A stretch of DNA of 64,000 nt from Dugong dugon (lineage: Eukaryota; Chordata; Mammalia; Sirenia; Dugongidae), in assembly GCA_030035585.1 (NCBI GenBank), contig CM057462.1, positions 139,650,734 to 139,714,733 of the forward strand, written 5' to 3'. The notes beneath the pieces were generated by a model. That model searched no databases. It was not told the origin of the DNA and was given only the letters and a program-made list of their open reading frames with translations. The first letter of the stretch is position 1. Every line of letters starts with the position of its first letter. Shown piece by piece: positions 35,016-47,802 of the stretch. The position numbers and the translations under genes were made by a program.

Positions 35016-35364
35016 ACAGTAGTGTAGAAGTATTTGCTGCCCTTAAATAAAAAGTTTACTATTAGTCCCTTCTCACTGGTTGAGAAAGCATAACGTTTTT
35101 TTTATTGGGGGGAGGGGCTGGTCAGTGTTTACAAGGAAACAGGGGAGTGGTTAGAGCCATAGAGAATGCAAAGCTTGTTGAGATCCACGATTATAAAGTG
35201 TATAAATTCAATGCCATAAACTTGTATGAAATTTTGACTGGATATTAAACTCCTCCTTATTCCGATCCAAAGTACCTAGGCCAAGAGAACAGCAAATGTC
35301 AAAATATGTGCGTGAGATAGAGCTTGTTGGGAAATCTCAAGTATTGTTGGAGTATATGGTAAAA

Positions 35365-35522
35365 TGAGACAGGCGACCCTATAGAATGGAGTAGAACTGT
35401 CCACAGAGTTTCCAAGGCTGTAATCTTTACCAGAGCAGACTGCCACATCTTTGTCCTGCGGAGCAGCTGGTAGATTCCAACGCAGGCTGAGCACTTAACC
35501 ACGGCTCTACCAGAGCTCCTTA
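35365..35522 (-). mobile_element. AfroSINE copy, minus strand, truncated tail
   Basis: CGACCCTATAGAATGGAGTAGAACTG, AGAGTTTCCAAGGCTGTAATC, GCAGACTGCCACATCTTTGTCC and ACCACGGCTCTACCAGAGCTCC. The terminal GACTC-containing tail is missing or heavily altered. Confidence 0.88.
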
Positions 35523-35524
35523 TC

Positions 35525-37806
35525 ATGAAGGGAAGAACCTAGAAATTTTGCTCTCCAGCCTTTGAAATCTGATACTTTCCACAAGCAACGATTTAATTTT
35601 GCATGAAAGAAAATAAAATCTGATACAGAACACCAACATGCCATAATACTGGAGAAATGTATTTTTATTTTAAACAAGTTGGTGGAAGTCAAGAAAGGAA
35701 AACAGAAACTGGGTACGATGAAAGGCAAAACTGATAAGGGGTCTAGCATTTTGCTGTATCCCCTTTCACACTTTTTGAGGGACGTTTGCCATTATATGAG
35801 GGGTGTATCCTGTCGTGTGGGGTAAAGTATAAAGAAGCATTTCTGGGACTGCAAATTAATCATACAAGAGACTCAAATGTATATCTGACTTCAAGTGGGA
35901 AGACCATTCAAAACCTGTTTAAATTGTGATGAGGTTGAAAAGCTGAGAAAATTGAACAGAGAGCAACTGTTTTAGCAGGAGAGCAGCAGTTGTCCAAAGG
36001 CCACTGAAGGACTTCAGAAAAATACAGAAGCAGTAATTGGAATTTCCTCTGTGCTCAGGAAACAGTGCCTTTGTTATTTGTGGTAAAAAGTATCTTTTAA
36101 ATTCCCCAATTGAATGCACAGTAGTTTTATGTGTGTGTGTGTGTGTATATATATATATACACATATATATATATGCCCAGGCTAATAAGAGCTATCCCTT
36201 TGGGGCAGAAAAGGATCAAAAGAAGGTAAAGGTCATAGAATTCAAATGTAGGCTGCTGAACAGGGCAAAGATTTTGAAGGAAGGCATAGAAAAAAAGGTG
36301 GTATTTCTGGAGAATTAGCTATTAAATCATGCACATTTATTATAGCCAGACTTGGCAGTACAAGTCCTGGTAAAAAGCATGTCAGAAGTTTCAATATAAA
36401 ACTCCCATTAGAAATCGTTATTGTGTAAAATTAGCTATCCAGATCTTTGAGCATCCCACACCATCTGGCAGACATGTCCAAGCCCAGATGTCCTATGTCT
36501 TTATGCAGAGTGTAGTCACTGGGTATCAAACCAAGAATATAAATGTCTCATTCTGGGGAAAACCTGAGATATTCTTCATGGCTTCAATTTACTCTACTTT
36601 ATCACGAGTTCAAATAACACAACACAGCTATTAATAGTGCCCACTTCAGTATAACCAACATTTCCATATAATTTCTGCTTAAAGGTATGTATTTTCAATC
36701 CGCCCCTAAGATCTAATCTTAACCCTTCTCCTCTTACAGTGTGTTGAGGGGTTGGGGTGCAGTCTTTGGCTTCTGGTTGAGTTTGGCCAATGGTAGGATA
36801 TCAGAAGGCAGGAAGAAAGGGAAGCCAGTATATTTACTCCCTGGACTTTCTGCTTTTACCAAAATTCCTAGTTTATCTTGGGTGAACCACTTCCATAGCT
36901 GTGAGTCTCTTCAGCTCATGTAACTGCTAACTGTCCTTCTCTCTTTAGGCTTGGGGTAGTATTAGTTCTCTTCCTCTGTTAGTTCCCTTGTTCTTTCCCT
37001 TAATCTGCTCGTACCTTTGTAAATAATCCCTTCATTGAAGTGCCCTTGTTTGAATTTTCTCTTTCCTTCCAAGACTGATAGATAGGTATCCATTTACTAA
37101 AAGGTAAGAGGTTTAGTTTGCCGGAAAAATGTTTTTCTGTGGTGTGTGGATCTTCATAGAGAAAAGGCAAAAGATGGCAGCAAACCAATTAGAGCAAGGA
37201 AACAGATAGTCAGCCCTGACATTCTATTCTACACTTAGCAAAGCATTCTGAGGTTTTGGCTTGGTGTTCTCACATTTCCAGTGAATGCACTGATCTGAGA
37301 GCTTAACTTTGAAAGTTGAACTTCTGAGCTTTGAAGGCTCCATGTATACTTCAAATACATCTTCTCTTTCATTGTTAACCTAGTTTAAATTTAATGTATT
37401 TCTTATTTTTGATAATTGGATGAAATTCGCATATGAAAATAAGCAAAATGTAAGCACCCAAAGAGGAAATATTTTGAAAGTTTACTGGGGAAATTAGGGC
37501 AAATCTGGTTATTTCATTAACATTTTATTTCTCTACCTCTCTGGCTATTCCTTATCTGTCATTTTTGCTTATTAATGTTTATCAATTGCCGTTCATATTT
37601 GTGCTCCTTGAGGCTGTGCATTGACTTTCACCTTTTCTTCCTCTTTACTACCTATTTTAGGATCTAATATGTACATATCCAAGATTTCAATAGCCACCTA
37701 CATTCAAATCTCTCATTAATTTTCATATCTTTTTTATATCTTTGGGTTCTAGTCCAACTATCTACTGGTATCTACTTCTTAAATTTCTTCCCTATTTAAA
37801 ATCCTT
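35525..37806. other. Unannotated intronic sequence with a GT/AT microsatellite
   Basis: A (GT)n(AT)n simple repeat lies at about 36131-36173. Otherwise no recognised gene. 37560-37800 has a faint L2-like flavour only. Confidence 0.4.
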
Positions 37807-37817
37807 TAACAGTTTCT

Positions 37818-38219
37818 GGGAGCTGGACAATCAGTAAGGAAGACCAAAGAAGAACTGATGCCTTTGAATTATGGTGTTGGTGAAGAATATTGAATATACC
37901 AGGATTGCCAGAAGAATGAGCAAATCTGTCTTGGAAGAAGTACAGCCAGAGTGCCCCTTAGAAGCTAGGACGGCAAGATTTTGTCTCACATAGTTGGACA
38001 TGTTATCAGGAGGGACCAATCCCTGGAGAAGGACATCATGCTTAGTAAAGAGTCACCAAAAGAGAGCAATACCCTTAACGAGATGGATTGACACAGTGGG
38101 TGCAACAGTGGGCTGAAGCATAGCAACAATTGTGAGGATGGTGCAGGACTAGGCAGTGTTTCGTTCTGTTGTACATAGGGTCGCTATGAGTTGGAACCAA
38201 CTCAATGGCACCAAACAAC
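37818..38219 (+). mobile_element. RTE-type LINE 3' fragment
   Basis: AAGAACTGATGCCTTTGAATTATGG, GAATATTGAATATACCAGGATTGCC, CTTGGAAGAAGTACAGCCAGAGTGCC, GTTATCAGGAGGGACCAATCC and CTTAACGAGATGGATTGAC give the RTE RT C-terminus with stops. The tail GGGTCGCTATGAGTTGGAACCAACTCAATGGCAC ends in an AACAACA run. Flanks AACAGTTTCT (37808-37817) and AACAGTTCCT (38220-38229) form a 10-bp target duplication with one mismatch. Confidence 0.92.
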
Positions 38220-38329
38220 AACAGTTCCTCATTTCACTCACACAAATACTCAAATATCATGACCTCTGTAGCTGAACATGATTTGGCCCCTCATTCCTGT
38301 GTTAGAGAACAGTCTAAGTTTCTGTACCA

Positions 38330-41270
38330 AAAAGACAAAAGAAAAAAACTAAACAAACCAAAACACACAAAAAAAAGTGGCTTAAATAAGATAGAAGTTT
38401 CTTTTCTCTTATGTAACAGCCAAAAGGGCAGTTGTCAAGGACTGGCAATAGAGGGTTCTGTTAGCCACTACCTACGGCTTCCCTCTTTGGATCCATGGTT
38501 CTGTCTTCTCATTTGCATGCTATCCAACGGAAAAGAGGAAATGACAAGAGGACAAGAGGAACACACACTATCTACTCCTTGAAATGAGAGAACTTCTCAG
38601 CAGAGAAAGAAGGTGTCTTGGGAATGGTGTTATAGCAGTTATACTAATGGAGGAACAGACTTTCCTCTTCACTCTTTGACTGTACTTCTCCATCCTAATA
38701 TGTCCTGAAAAACCCAACCAATCTAAGCCTAACTTTTTTCCTTTATAGGAGGTTGGTTGCATGTTGTATAGTGGTCATGCTTCACAACACACTTCCTTTT
38801 AGCTTCCAGTATCTGCCATCTTCCTCTTCCCTTACACTGTAGATCTTTTTCATTAGAGATTAGTTGCTTGTTGCTTTTTGATTGAGCATATCAAGAGGGC
38901 TCTTAGTCTCTTCTTTTGCATGTTTCAAATTTCAGCTTTAAACCAGCCAATTAGTTTATTTTGTTCACTTGACAGTAGTTCTGTGATGCCTTGATTTCAA
39001 CAAGGCAGCAAAGGCAACAAAACAAGTGACCCGCTATCCTGCCTCAACACAGTGAGCTTCATACTGGAAAGGCTGATATATAACTTTGTGCAATTTCATG
39101 TATTTAAAAAATTTACTATTCCTATGACTTCATAGCTCCTCTATCTACATTATACATTTGGCACCAGCTTAAATGGTCTTATGACATCCCTTTCACATTA
39201 CTTTACTCGTACATAGGAAAATGCCACATTATAAAGAACTATGTTTTTAGAGATTTCCAGGTTTATTATTTGGAACTCAGAAAACATAACTCTCATAGAA
39301 ATGTTTCAAAGGGAGCTTAGGTTTTCCTACTAATCCACAGAATCTTACTTAAACAGTAACATGGTTAATGCATAGAACTAACATCAATTTTGTGTCTTGG
39401 GAGCAAGGTGTCTTTCAGGAAAAGAAACTTAATGGGATGAAAGAGGACATCATCTCTCATTGTCTGGAAAAAACAATTGGCTTTAAAACTCTCTTAAATC
39501 TTCTTTAAAACTCCCATCTCCACATATGCCCCACCAATATTCCATGTAGTCCTGCTGTGTTAAGACCACCTATATGGAAAAGGCGAAGGGAAAACTAACT
39601 CCTACCCCACTACTGAGTTCTCACATTTCCCAGATTAGCTATTCCTCCTCTTGTATCAGACTGGTCCAATCTCTTAATGACTTCAGTGTGATAGGAAGAA
39701 TGTTCGTGATCAAATAAATTCCTCTAATGTGTGAACAAAAAGCAATAGCTCTTAAACATTCTTGGAGATAATTGTAGTTTTTAGAGGATAATGACTTTAT
39801 CAAGGATTTGTTGAATAGTAGAATTTTAGGAAGGACAGCAGAGAAGTAAAGCAAATCCAGGAAGCATAGAGACCAAGAACTGAAACTTGAAGTAGGGACA
39901 GGAGTTTTAAAGGCAGAATAACATGGGGAGGTGTCCTGGTGAGAGGCGATGAGGCCCTGATCCAGCAGTGACAAGGAAATTGGAGTGGAAAGGACAGATT
40001 TAAATCATATCAATGGTGCAGAGATGACAGGGATAGGTGATTGCCTGAATGTGAGATTAGGGTGAAGAAGGGATTCAGGATAACTCTGGCATTAGGTTTT
40101 AGAATGGTCCTAGGTTTTTCTTTTCGGCTCTTTTTGCAAACTGTAAAATGACTATTTGTGCAGGAAATGGTTATGAAGACTTCTCAGTGCTAGAGCTACA
40201 TATCCAAGTCATAGTCATTTTTTTTTCCTTTTTGATAAAATAATTTCCTTGTTGCAAATTAGAGAATAGCCCCACCTGTTGACAGACCTTTGCTACCAGA
40301 CTGTTTTCTTAATGATTTACAAAGATGCAGAAATGCCAAAATGAAGTTCAGAAAACTTTTTGGTTGAAGTGAAACAAAACTTCCTCTTCATCAATTTAAA
40401 TGCTTATTCAATTGAAAGGATACATTATTTAATTGGAGTGTTCTAGTGTGGTTTTCAATACCAAGATTGTTTTTGAGGCCCCATCAGACCAGCCTTTATT
40501 GTGTCCTGAAAATATACAAGATGATACTACAGTTCAGGAACTAGAGCTGACAGTAAGTATCAATTTGGTCAGCTCATTTGTTATTTATGTAGTTTTAAGC
40601 AAGTAATTAGGAGTATGGGGAATATTCATTCTAAAACCAAAAAAAGGAAGATCTTTCTTCAAGGTTAATGTGCTAATAGATGGACAAACTAATTTTGCTT
40701 TGATTTAAGAATTTTAGAATATATATTATGTACATATTTTTCTTTTACTTTTTGCCAAATTTGATTTTAAATTTTTAAAGTCAACTTACTTGTTCATAGT
40801 TGAGTAAATTATTTTTTAAATTAGATTTTTCAGTCCTTGCAGGTCTATTACAGTGTGGCATAACTTGCATTTTTTTTAAGTTCATTGTTTAATCTGTTTC
40901 AAGTACCTGACATTTAATTTTACTACTTCAGCTTTCTTGGAGAAAGTAATTGTGATGTGACACCTACTGCTTCTTGGGCAGATCAAGCATTTTTGTCCCA
41001 TTAGAGGACAGCCCTGTGTTATATCCAGAACGTTATTAAAAACCTCAGTTTATGTTGAGAATTGTGCCTTTGTGAATACCAAATATCTTTATGATAATGC
41101 TGTAGGCTCTGCTATGCTTTATGCATGTCAGTAGTAAAAAACTGAAAATTCATGCAATGATCATGACTTTAAAAACACTGGTCTTTTTCTACTTGATCAA
41201 TACTGTTTTCCAGTGAATTATCTTGTCTGGCTGAAATGTCTATTACCTTTCGTTGGCTAATTTTTGAGAT
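38330..41270. other. Mostly unannotated intronic sequence
   Basis: 38370-38560 (AGTGGCTTAAATAAGATAGAAGTTTC..CTCTTATGTAACAGCC) resembles an old interspersed repeat I do not name. The rest shows no gene. 40900-41270 lacks repeat phrases. Short open frames (up to 125 codons) have no domain. Confidence 0.35.
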
Positions 41271-41274
41271 TAGA

Positions 41275-41450
41275 CTAAGATACTGGTCCGAAACACATTT
41301 CAGAAATGATTGAGTCCAACCCCTTCAAATTTCAGATGAGTACATTGAGGTACAGAGAACTCAGCAACTGTAACTGACTTAGTCTAGGTTGTGGACCCAG
41401 GGCTAGAATGTAAGTGCTCTGACTGCCGGGTTGTGTCCTTTATGTTAAAG
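41275..41450 (-). mobile_element. MIR/L2-like fragment, antisense
   Basis: GATTGAGTCCAACCCCTTCAAATTTCAGATGAGTACATTGAGG resembles the common reverse MIR/L2-derived phrase. Confidence 0.5.
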
Positions 41451-44120
41451 ATCCACACTGTAAAATCCAGGCTTTCTTTATTTACTCTTGGAAAGGCTAC
41501 ATTCTGTTTCATAAACTTAATTCTCTTCTAAAATCCCATCTCAGTGCTGAAAAGCTTAGATCCCTCTCTCTTGGAGAGCAAGCTGCTTGGTTTATTGAAC
41601 TTATGCTACATGTACCACATAAAGCTGGTTTGCAAATCTATCAGTCTTAATTCCTTCAACTAGCATTTATTGAGTGGTTTCTGTGTGGTTCCCCTGGGAA
41701 AGTTGCAAAAATAAAGAAGATTGAATTACTGGTCTTGAGTTCGTGAGGAACTCTAGCACAGACACAAATGACTCTAAAAGATTAGGCTCTTTAAATGCTA
41801 CAGGAGAAATAAAAATGCAGTGTTACGGGACCATGGAAGAGAAAGTTATTTCTTCCTTTCGGAGGAAGGACTAGCTGAGTGACATCACGAAGGATCAGTA
41901 GACTTTGAGGGTTAAAGAGTAGAAAGATAGGTCTAAAAAAAAAAAAAAAGTATAAAGCAAAGGAATAGAGACACAGAAAGGTAGAGATGTTTTGGGAATA
42001 GTTTAGTCTTTGGTAGGGTTACAGCAGAAAATGTCAAGGGAGACTAGAAAGAGAGCTAAGGTGACAGTGTAAAAGGTCTAACATGTAATGTTTTATTCTG
42101 AAGAAAATTTGATATTATTGAAGATTTTCATAAGAGGAACAGGTGGAAAATAAATGTGCTTTGCTTTAATGTTTTCCCAGGGCTTTTGAGATCGTACAGC
42201 CTATACTATCCACCATTACAAAAGATGACTACCATACAAAGCTTTTGGTTCACTTGCTGAATTTCTTTCTGCTCATCTTCAAGACCCAGATTATGTTGCA
42301 CGTATATGATGTTTTTCTTGACCTCCCAATAGTCAGCCCTTCTCATTCTCATAACTTCTATACCACTCACACATAATTTAATGCCTAGAACGTGACATGT
42401 TTTCATAAAATATTTTTCAAAAGTAGTAATTATTGCTCAGATATTTTCACCTACTGCTGGGTATATGTTTTATACTTCATTGCCTGTTACTATCATGTTA
42501 TTCATTAACAGTTTGTGGAATAAATTAGTGCATGAATGCATGATTTATAAGTAGATAAATGGATCTTCCAGGAATTTGAGTATTTCCACACAAAGAAAAT
42601 TGTTTAAAATCAATCTGCTTATAGCTCATTGTTTTTATTACCCATAACCAGACTGTAAATATTTTGGTATCACCTCTTAGTTCTATAATTTCGTAGTCAC
42701 TGAGGTCCTCAAGGGTTTAGACATCTCAGTTTTTGGGTATTGCAATAGTGGTTTTCCTTTCATACCTTTATCTATGCCACTGTAGGGATGTCACAAAGTT
42801 TATTTTATCCAGATGATAAAGATCTATCCTGTCTTGTCAGTTCCTTATTCTGCTTCTGTTTTTATTTGTTTGTTTTTTTTAATTTAAGATATTGCTTTAA
42901 TCTAATCCTACCAGGACCTCTTTCAGGCTAAATGGCTTTTAGTTTTAAAAAGGAATTTAAGTTAATTATCTGTGCACTGATGCTTTTGCCTGTACGGAAA
43001 CACAAACAACATATTGTGGACATTTAAAATAAATAAATGAAAACCTTTAAAAAGTGTTTTCAGTTTTTGAAATATACTATTTTTTTCTGTAGGTAGAACA
43101 ATCCAAAAAATATCTGAAATAGTTTGCTTTGTTTCCTAAGGGGACAGATTTCTGGTAGCTTTCTGACTTACAGCCAATCTTTTCTGCCAAAATAGCAATG
43201 TTTCTTGAGGATAAAAATAGTCCCATTCTAGACAGCAAAATGTCACTTGGCACTACAAATGACCAACGCCACAGAAAATGTAAACCACTTATTATTAATA
43301 TTTGAAACACAACAAGTAGTACAATTGTTTCTTAAGAGACTGCTATTTCCATACAGAAAGATATTATCAGAAAGAGATACCAAAAGTAAGAGGAAACCAG
43401 CAAATGTCATTCATTATATTGAGAGTGCTATCTCCAGGGAAGAATATTCAGTCAACATGGAGAGCAGTATAACATATATAAAGAGAGTTAAAAAGAACAT
43501 GAAAAGAAACAAAAAATACATAGAAAGAGCATAAAAGAAGAAAAATGTAGGACAGAAAGTACAAGAGGAAAGAAAAGAAAGCTTCTAAGGATTTACCACA
43601 AGAGTAACAAAAGCATAGCTGTAGTTCAGTCGTCATTATTAAATTTCAACAGGGCATTGTAAATTCTTTGAAAAATTATTATAAGGAGAGGACCAAAAAA
43701 AAAAAAAAAAAATTCAGATTAAGACACAAAGTCCTCCAAAACAACACTAGGACACAATACAGGCAATATACAATCAGTGATTTATGTTGGTTTTGTTTTT
43801 TTATTAGCCTTTTTAAAATAAATTTACCTAATATATAGATAATTTCAAATTACTTCATTTGTGTTAAAATCCTACGGGACGAACTCTGATCTGCTGCTAT
43901 CTGTAGGAGAATTACATGGAGCCAGGTGGATTGTAGAGACCATCTGGTCACTGGACAAATGCCCAGAATTAGACAAACTTGCTCATTTCTAGTTGCACTC
44001 ACACCTTTTCCACCTCGTAGGAAGCATAAATGGAGAGGTGTTACATAACTTCTAACCTAAATAGAGACAACACACCAGCAAAAATATTAATATCATTAAT
44101 AGAACTAGCTATTAGGCTGT
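41450..44120. other. Unannotated intronic sequence
   Basis: A-tracts at about 41936-41949 and 43696-43712. No gene. The A-rich frame at 43247-43534 is lysine/arginine-rich only because of its base composition. Confidence 0.35.
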
Positions 44121-44129
44121 AATTGGTGT

Positions 44130-44310
44130 CAGTGTCCTTAGGTTTCTCTGTCTTCTTGTGCCAGAAAATATTATCTCATATACTTCCCACAACAATCCTA
44201 TGAGATAGGTTTCCTTTTATCCTGAAATTATACATAAATAAACTAAGGCTTACAGAAGTTAAATAATGTTTCAATGTCACACAGTAAGCAAGTAGAATGT
44301 CTTGGTCAAA
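44130..44310 (-). mobile_element. MIR SINE, antisense
   Basis: ATATACTTCCCACAACAATCCTATGAGATAGG, ACTAAGGCTTACAGAAGTTAAAT and GTCACACAGTAAGCAAGTAGAATG follow the reverse MIR. Confidence 0.75.
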
Positions 44311-45580
44311 CTCAACAACTCAACGACAATGGATTTTGATACTATCCTCAAATTAAAAAAAAAAAAAAATGAAGGTTTTGCCGTATGCTGGAACACAGAA
44401 AGATAACTTTTCCATTCTTCCCATCTTTACTGAGGATCTCAAAGTTCTTTACACATTCATTCACAGATTTACTTGGCCTGATAGTGACGTATACTTTAGT
44501 AGGAGCCAATATATTGGGGGTAGGGGAATCTGTTGCAGCATACATCTCTAACTGGTGGAAAATCTGCTTATGTTTAATCTGTTACGTTTAAACAACATTC
44601 CATGCTGTCAAAAACACTTCCAATAAAATTGAGTAACAGTAAACTAGGAGTTTTACTCGCTGAAAATCTCAGTGGCAGTTATACAAACAATATGTATTAA
44701 AAATTCTAGTGGGGTAGAATTAGCATTCTTTATTAAAATGGAATATTTTAAAATGATTTGTAATTCAGTAACATTGACTTAGGAGTTTCAACCAACCTTT
44801 TCCTCGTTTTCAACATTTTCACTATAACAGTCAGGAAAAGCTCTCTGATGATCTGGTAACTGATAGTATGCTACTCTGAGCATCTTTAATTAATTTTTGG
44901 GATCTTTGAGATATTCCACTTGAACTGAAATTTAGATCTGTTTGTATTCTCTTTTCCTTAAGCACTTACTGTGATTCTGGAGAAATATAAAATGGAGCGT
45001 GAGTATAAAGAAAGCATAGAGAATTGGAGAATTGGAACAAATTAAAATCACAGCATCTGGGAGACCTGAACTGAACATGTGCTCAACAAAGATTTGTTGA
45101 ATTGAAATATATCTCAGAATTGGAAGAGAACTTAGGGGTCATTCACTAGTCCAATTCTGCTTTATGCAAAAGTATATTCCATACCATTAACTGATGTTTA
45201 AGAGTTTAGAGACAATCTACAAGTGATTAAAGATAAAACTTTTAAGTTTGCTTCCTTCTACTGGTTATTTGTCAACCCAAATGGCAAATCATCAGTTGTT
45301 ATCTTTTTTTTTTTTTTTTAATGATTATGACCTTGGTTTATCCCCACAGAGATAGCATTTTCTGTTTTGAAGAGCCTTAGTTGATTCCTTACTTCTTGTT
45401 TGGTCCCCTAAATATAAACACTTTAACACCACTGTTTCAAAAGATAATCAAAAAACAGCTTTATGAAGATGGGGCTGGGAGCAGGTAGAGAGTTTATGGA
45501 AGGAAACTATGTCTTTATTTTGTCCTTTTCTCAAAACATACTGGGAATCTTGTAAAACTGGATAAGATGAACTGAATAAG

Positions 45581-45950
45581 CAACACCAGGTTATAGATTT
45601 TAGTTAAAGTACATCAGTTAAGAAGTAGAATATACAATACTAGCATTATTTTTTAAACACTAATTTACTAGAAAATAAGTTATCATTTAGCACTTACTAA
45701 ATGTTAAGCAGTGAACTCAATGTTTCAAGCTGTGCATAATCCCATAAGGTAGATATTGTTTTTTCCATTATATTACTGAGAAATGAGAGACTTAGGGAGA
45801 AGTAACATGATTAAAACAAGAAAAGTTATTTATAGTCATTTCCCCTCATTTGTACCATATAGCAATTGTGAACTGAGGTTGATTATAAAGCTGTGTTAAA
45901 AGAAAAAAGACAGAAAGGAAACAAGGAAAGTAAAATAAATAAATAAATAA

Positions 45951-45985
<35 letters not shown>

Positions 45986-46115
45986 AGAAAGTGCAAACAG
46001 AATCTTCAGGTGAATCTAAATCACATGAGAAAATAATTATCAATCACATATGTTCATTTAATTGATAAAGTAATTTGAAACATAAGTTCTAAAGATCTGT
46101 ATTAGGAAAGAGCTT
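45581..46115 (+). repeat. Left arm of a local inverted duplication
   Basis: This segment is the reverse complement of 47803-48300, collinear along essentially its full length. Perfect blocks include 42 nt (46041-46082 against 47834-47875) and 34 nt (45887-45920 against 47960-47993). By eye roughly nine of ten bases agree. The arm contains a MIR-like stretch (about 45690-45815, antisense) and an (AAAT)n(AT)n microsatellite (45935-45982), the latter shorter in the other arm. No named mobile element accounts for the whole arm. Confidence 0.92.
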
Positions 46116-47101
46116 GAATAAAATGTATAGGATTAACTTGGATTATTATGTGATTAGTAAATAATGAAGTTGCATTTAAAATATTTGATAATTCATGCTG
46201 TTCACTTACTTTTTCTAGAATGAATGTAACTAATTTTGATTGCTGATATTTTACTCTCTAATAGTTAACAAATTAAGCTCTTGTATTTTCACACAGAAAC
46301 ACACATATGCACACATACACAGGCACATGCTTTAATTTTGCCATTTCCAAATTTTTAGTTCAACATCAATGTTACATTACACACTTTTTAAATTATATTA
46401 TTATGCCATCCCATAGCCAAGGGATATGAGAAAAATGTCACATAGATGTTTTGTTGATTTGTTTTTTTGCTTTAGTCACGTAAAGCTAAACTCAAATTTT
46501 TCCTTCTTGTATGCTTGTTGGGTAATTAGAAAGACATTGTATAACAGATTGAGAGCCACATGTGAGGTTCATCTCCCTAAGCATATGCTAGAACAGAAAT
46601 AACTTGCTAAATATAGCAAAATACAAATTCATTTCCATTAATATAATACATTAAAATCAGATTTTATTTTTGATCTGAGGATTTATGGAAGAAAAAAAGT
46701 GAATCAATTTTCCTGTATGTGTTTGGTGGGACTGAAACAATGCATTCTCCTACACTTGGAACAATTGCTATGTTGGAGCTAACGGTCTCCGTATCAGTCA
46801 GCAGCACAACTTCTTTATGTTGTCTGAAAATTTTTCCAAAGGAATTTTCAGGGTTTTGACCGAGTATGACTAAAATATACAGTCTCACCTGCTATAGTCC
46901 CTGCTCTTCTTTCCCGGTTAGTTCATATCCACTTCCAAGAGTTAATGGTTGAGTTTTCTGTTGAGTGTGTTGTGACTATCTACACTGGATATCCTCCAAC
47001 TAGTTCATGGCTTTGTAGGCTTTCCGTATCAGGAGAGAATTTGGCTGGCTACAGCTTTTCAAAGTTAGTGGAAAAAAAAAAAAAAACAACTAGCTCCTGG
47101 G

Positions 47102-47265
47102 GAGGGCCTCTGGTGGCACAGTGATTAAGAACTCTGATAACCAAAAAGTTCAGCAGTTTGAATCCACCAGCTACTTCTTGGAAACCCTATGGGGCAGTTC
47201 TACTCTGTCCTATAGAGTTGCTATGAGTAGAAATCAACTCAATGGCAAGGGGTTGGTTGGTTGGT
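47102..47265 (+). mobile_element. AfroSINE copy
   Basis: GGCCTCTGGTGGCACAGTGATTAAG, TTTGAATCCACCAGCTACTTCTTGG, GTCCTATAGAGTTGCTATGAG and ATCAACTCAATGGCAAGGGG, with a GGTTGGTT end. Confidence 0.93.
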
Positions 47266-47419
47266 AAGATTCATTACCAATTTAACGCAAACTGCAACAT
47301 GAGAGAAACTCACAATCAATCTTTGGTGACATTCCCTTGTACCTAATCACTACTCTGAAAATTTCCTTTACCATTTTACTTCTAGTGAAATCTGGTACTC
47401 CCCTGAGGACGCAGCTTCC

Positions 47420-47745
47420 ACTAAAACACTTTCAAGCAGAGGCTGTTGCCCTTGCCACACTCCTCTATCACTGAGCCTGGCAGTGGAAAAGCTGTCCTTC
47501 TTGCTCCCAGTTGCCATTCTTTCTTCTTCTCAACAAACAGCTCATCTTCTCTCTCAGCTGATGACCATGCTTTCTATTTTACAGAGAAAGACGGAAACAA
47601 TTACAACAGAGCTTCCATGTGCTCCCATTCCCCTATCTACATTGGCACCATGATTTGTACCCATATGCTCTGTTTTCCTACCTGCTTCCATAGCAGAATT
47701 CTGCTTTCCTATTTAAAATTAATCTCTCATAGATTATTCCAGTCA
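47420..47745 (+). mobile_element. LINE-2 ORF2 fragment
   Basis: In frame with 47446 the translation passes through LSADDHAFYFTEKDGN, the decayed form of the L2/CR1 ORF2 motif S.DFA.YFTEKI. The downstream CATGTGCTCCCATTCCCCTATCTAC continues the L2 order. Confidence 0.6.
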
Positions 47746-47802
47746 GCATTATAACATGGTGTTATTCCTTCCACTTTGTACATCAATGAAAACAGACACC
47801 TC

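Larger units (their letters stand above)
46116..47802. other. Spacer of the inverted duplication
   Basis: About 1.69 kb. It holds a plus-strand AfroSINE (47102-47265), an L2 ORF2 fragment (about 47420-47740), and otherwise unannotated sequence. A 74-codon minus-strand frame (46664-46888) has balanced amino-acid composition but no domain I recognise. Confidence 0.6.

Noticed and set aside
39639-39974. 111-codon minus-strand frame as a possible OLFM3 exon
   Set aside because: The translation does not resemble any noelin coiled-coil or olfactomedin segment.
43247-43534. 95-codon Lys/Arg-rich frame
   Set aside because: A-rich sequence without codon structure, domain or splice context.
44308-44340. 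ACTCAACAACTCAACGACAATGG as a possible SINE tail
   Set aside because: Too short and imperfect to separate from chance; no adjoining SINE body.
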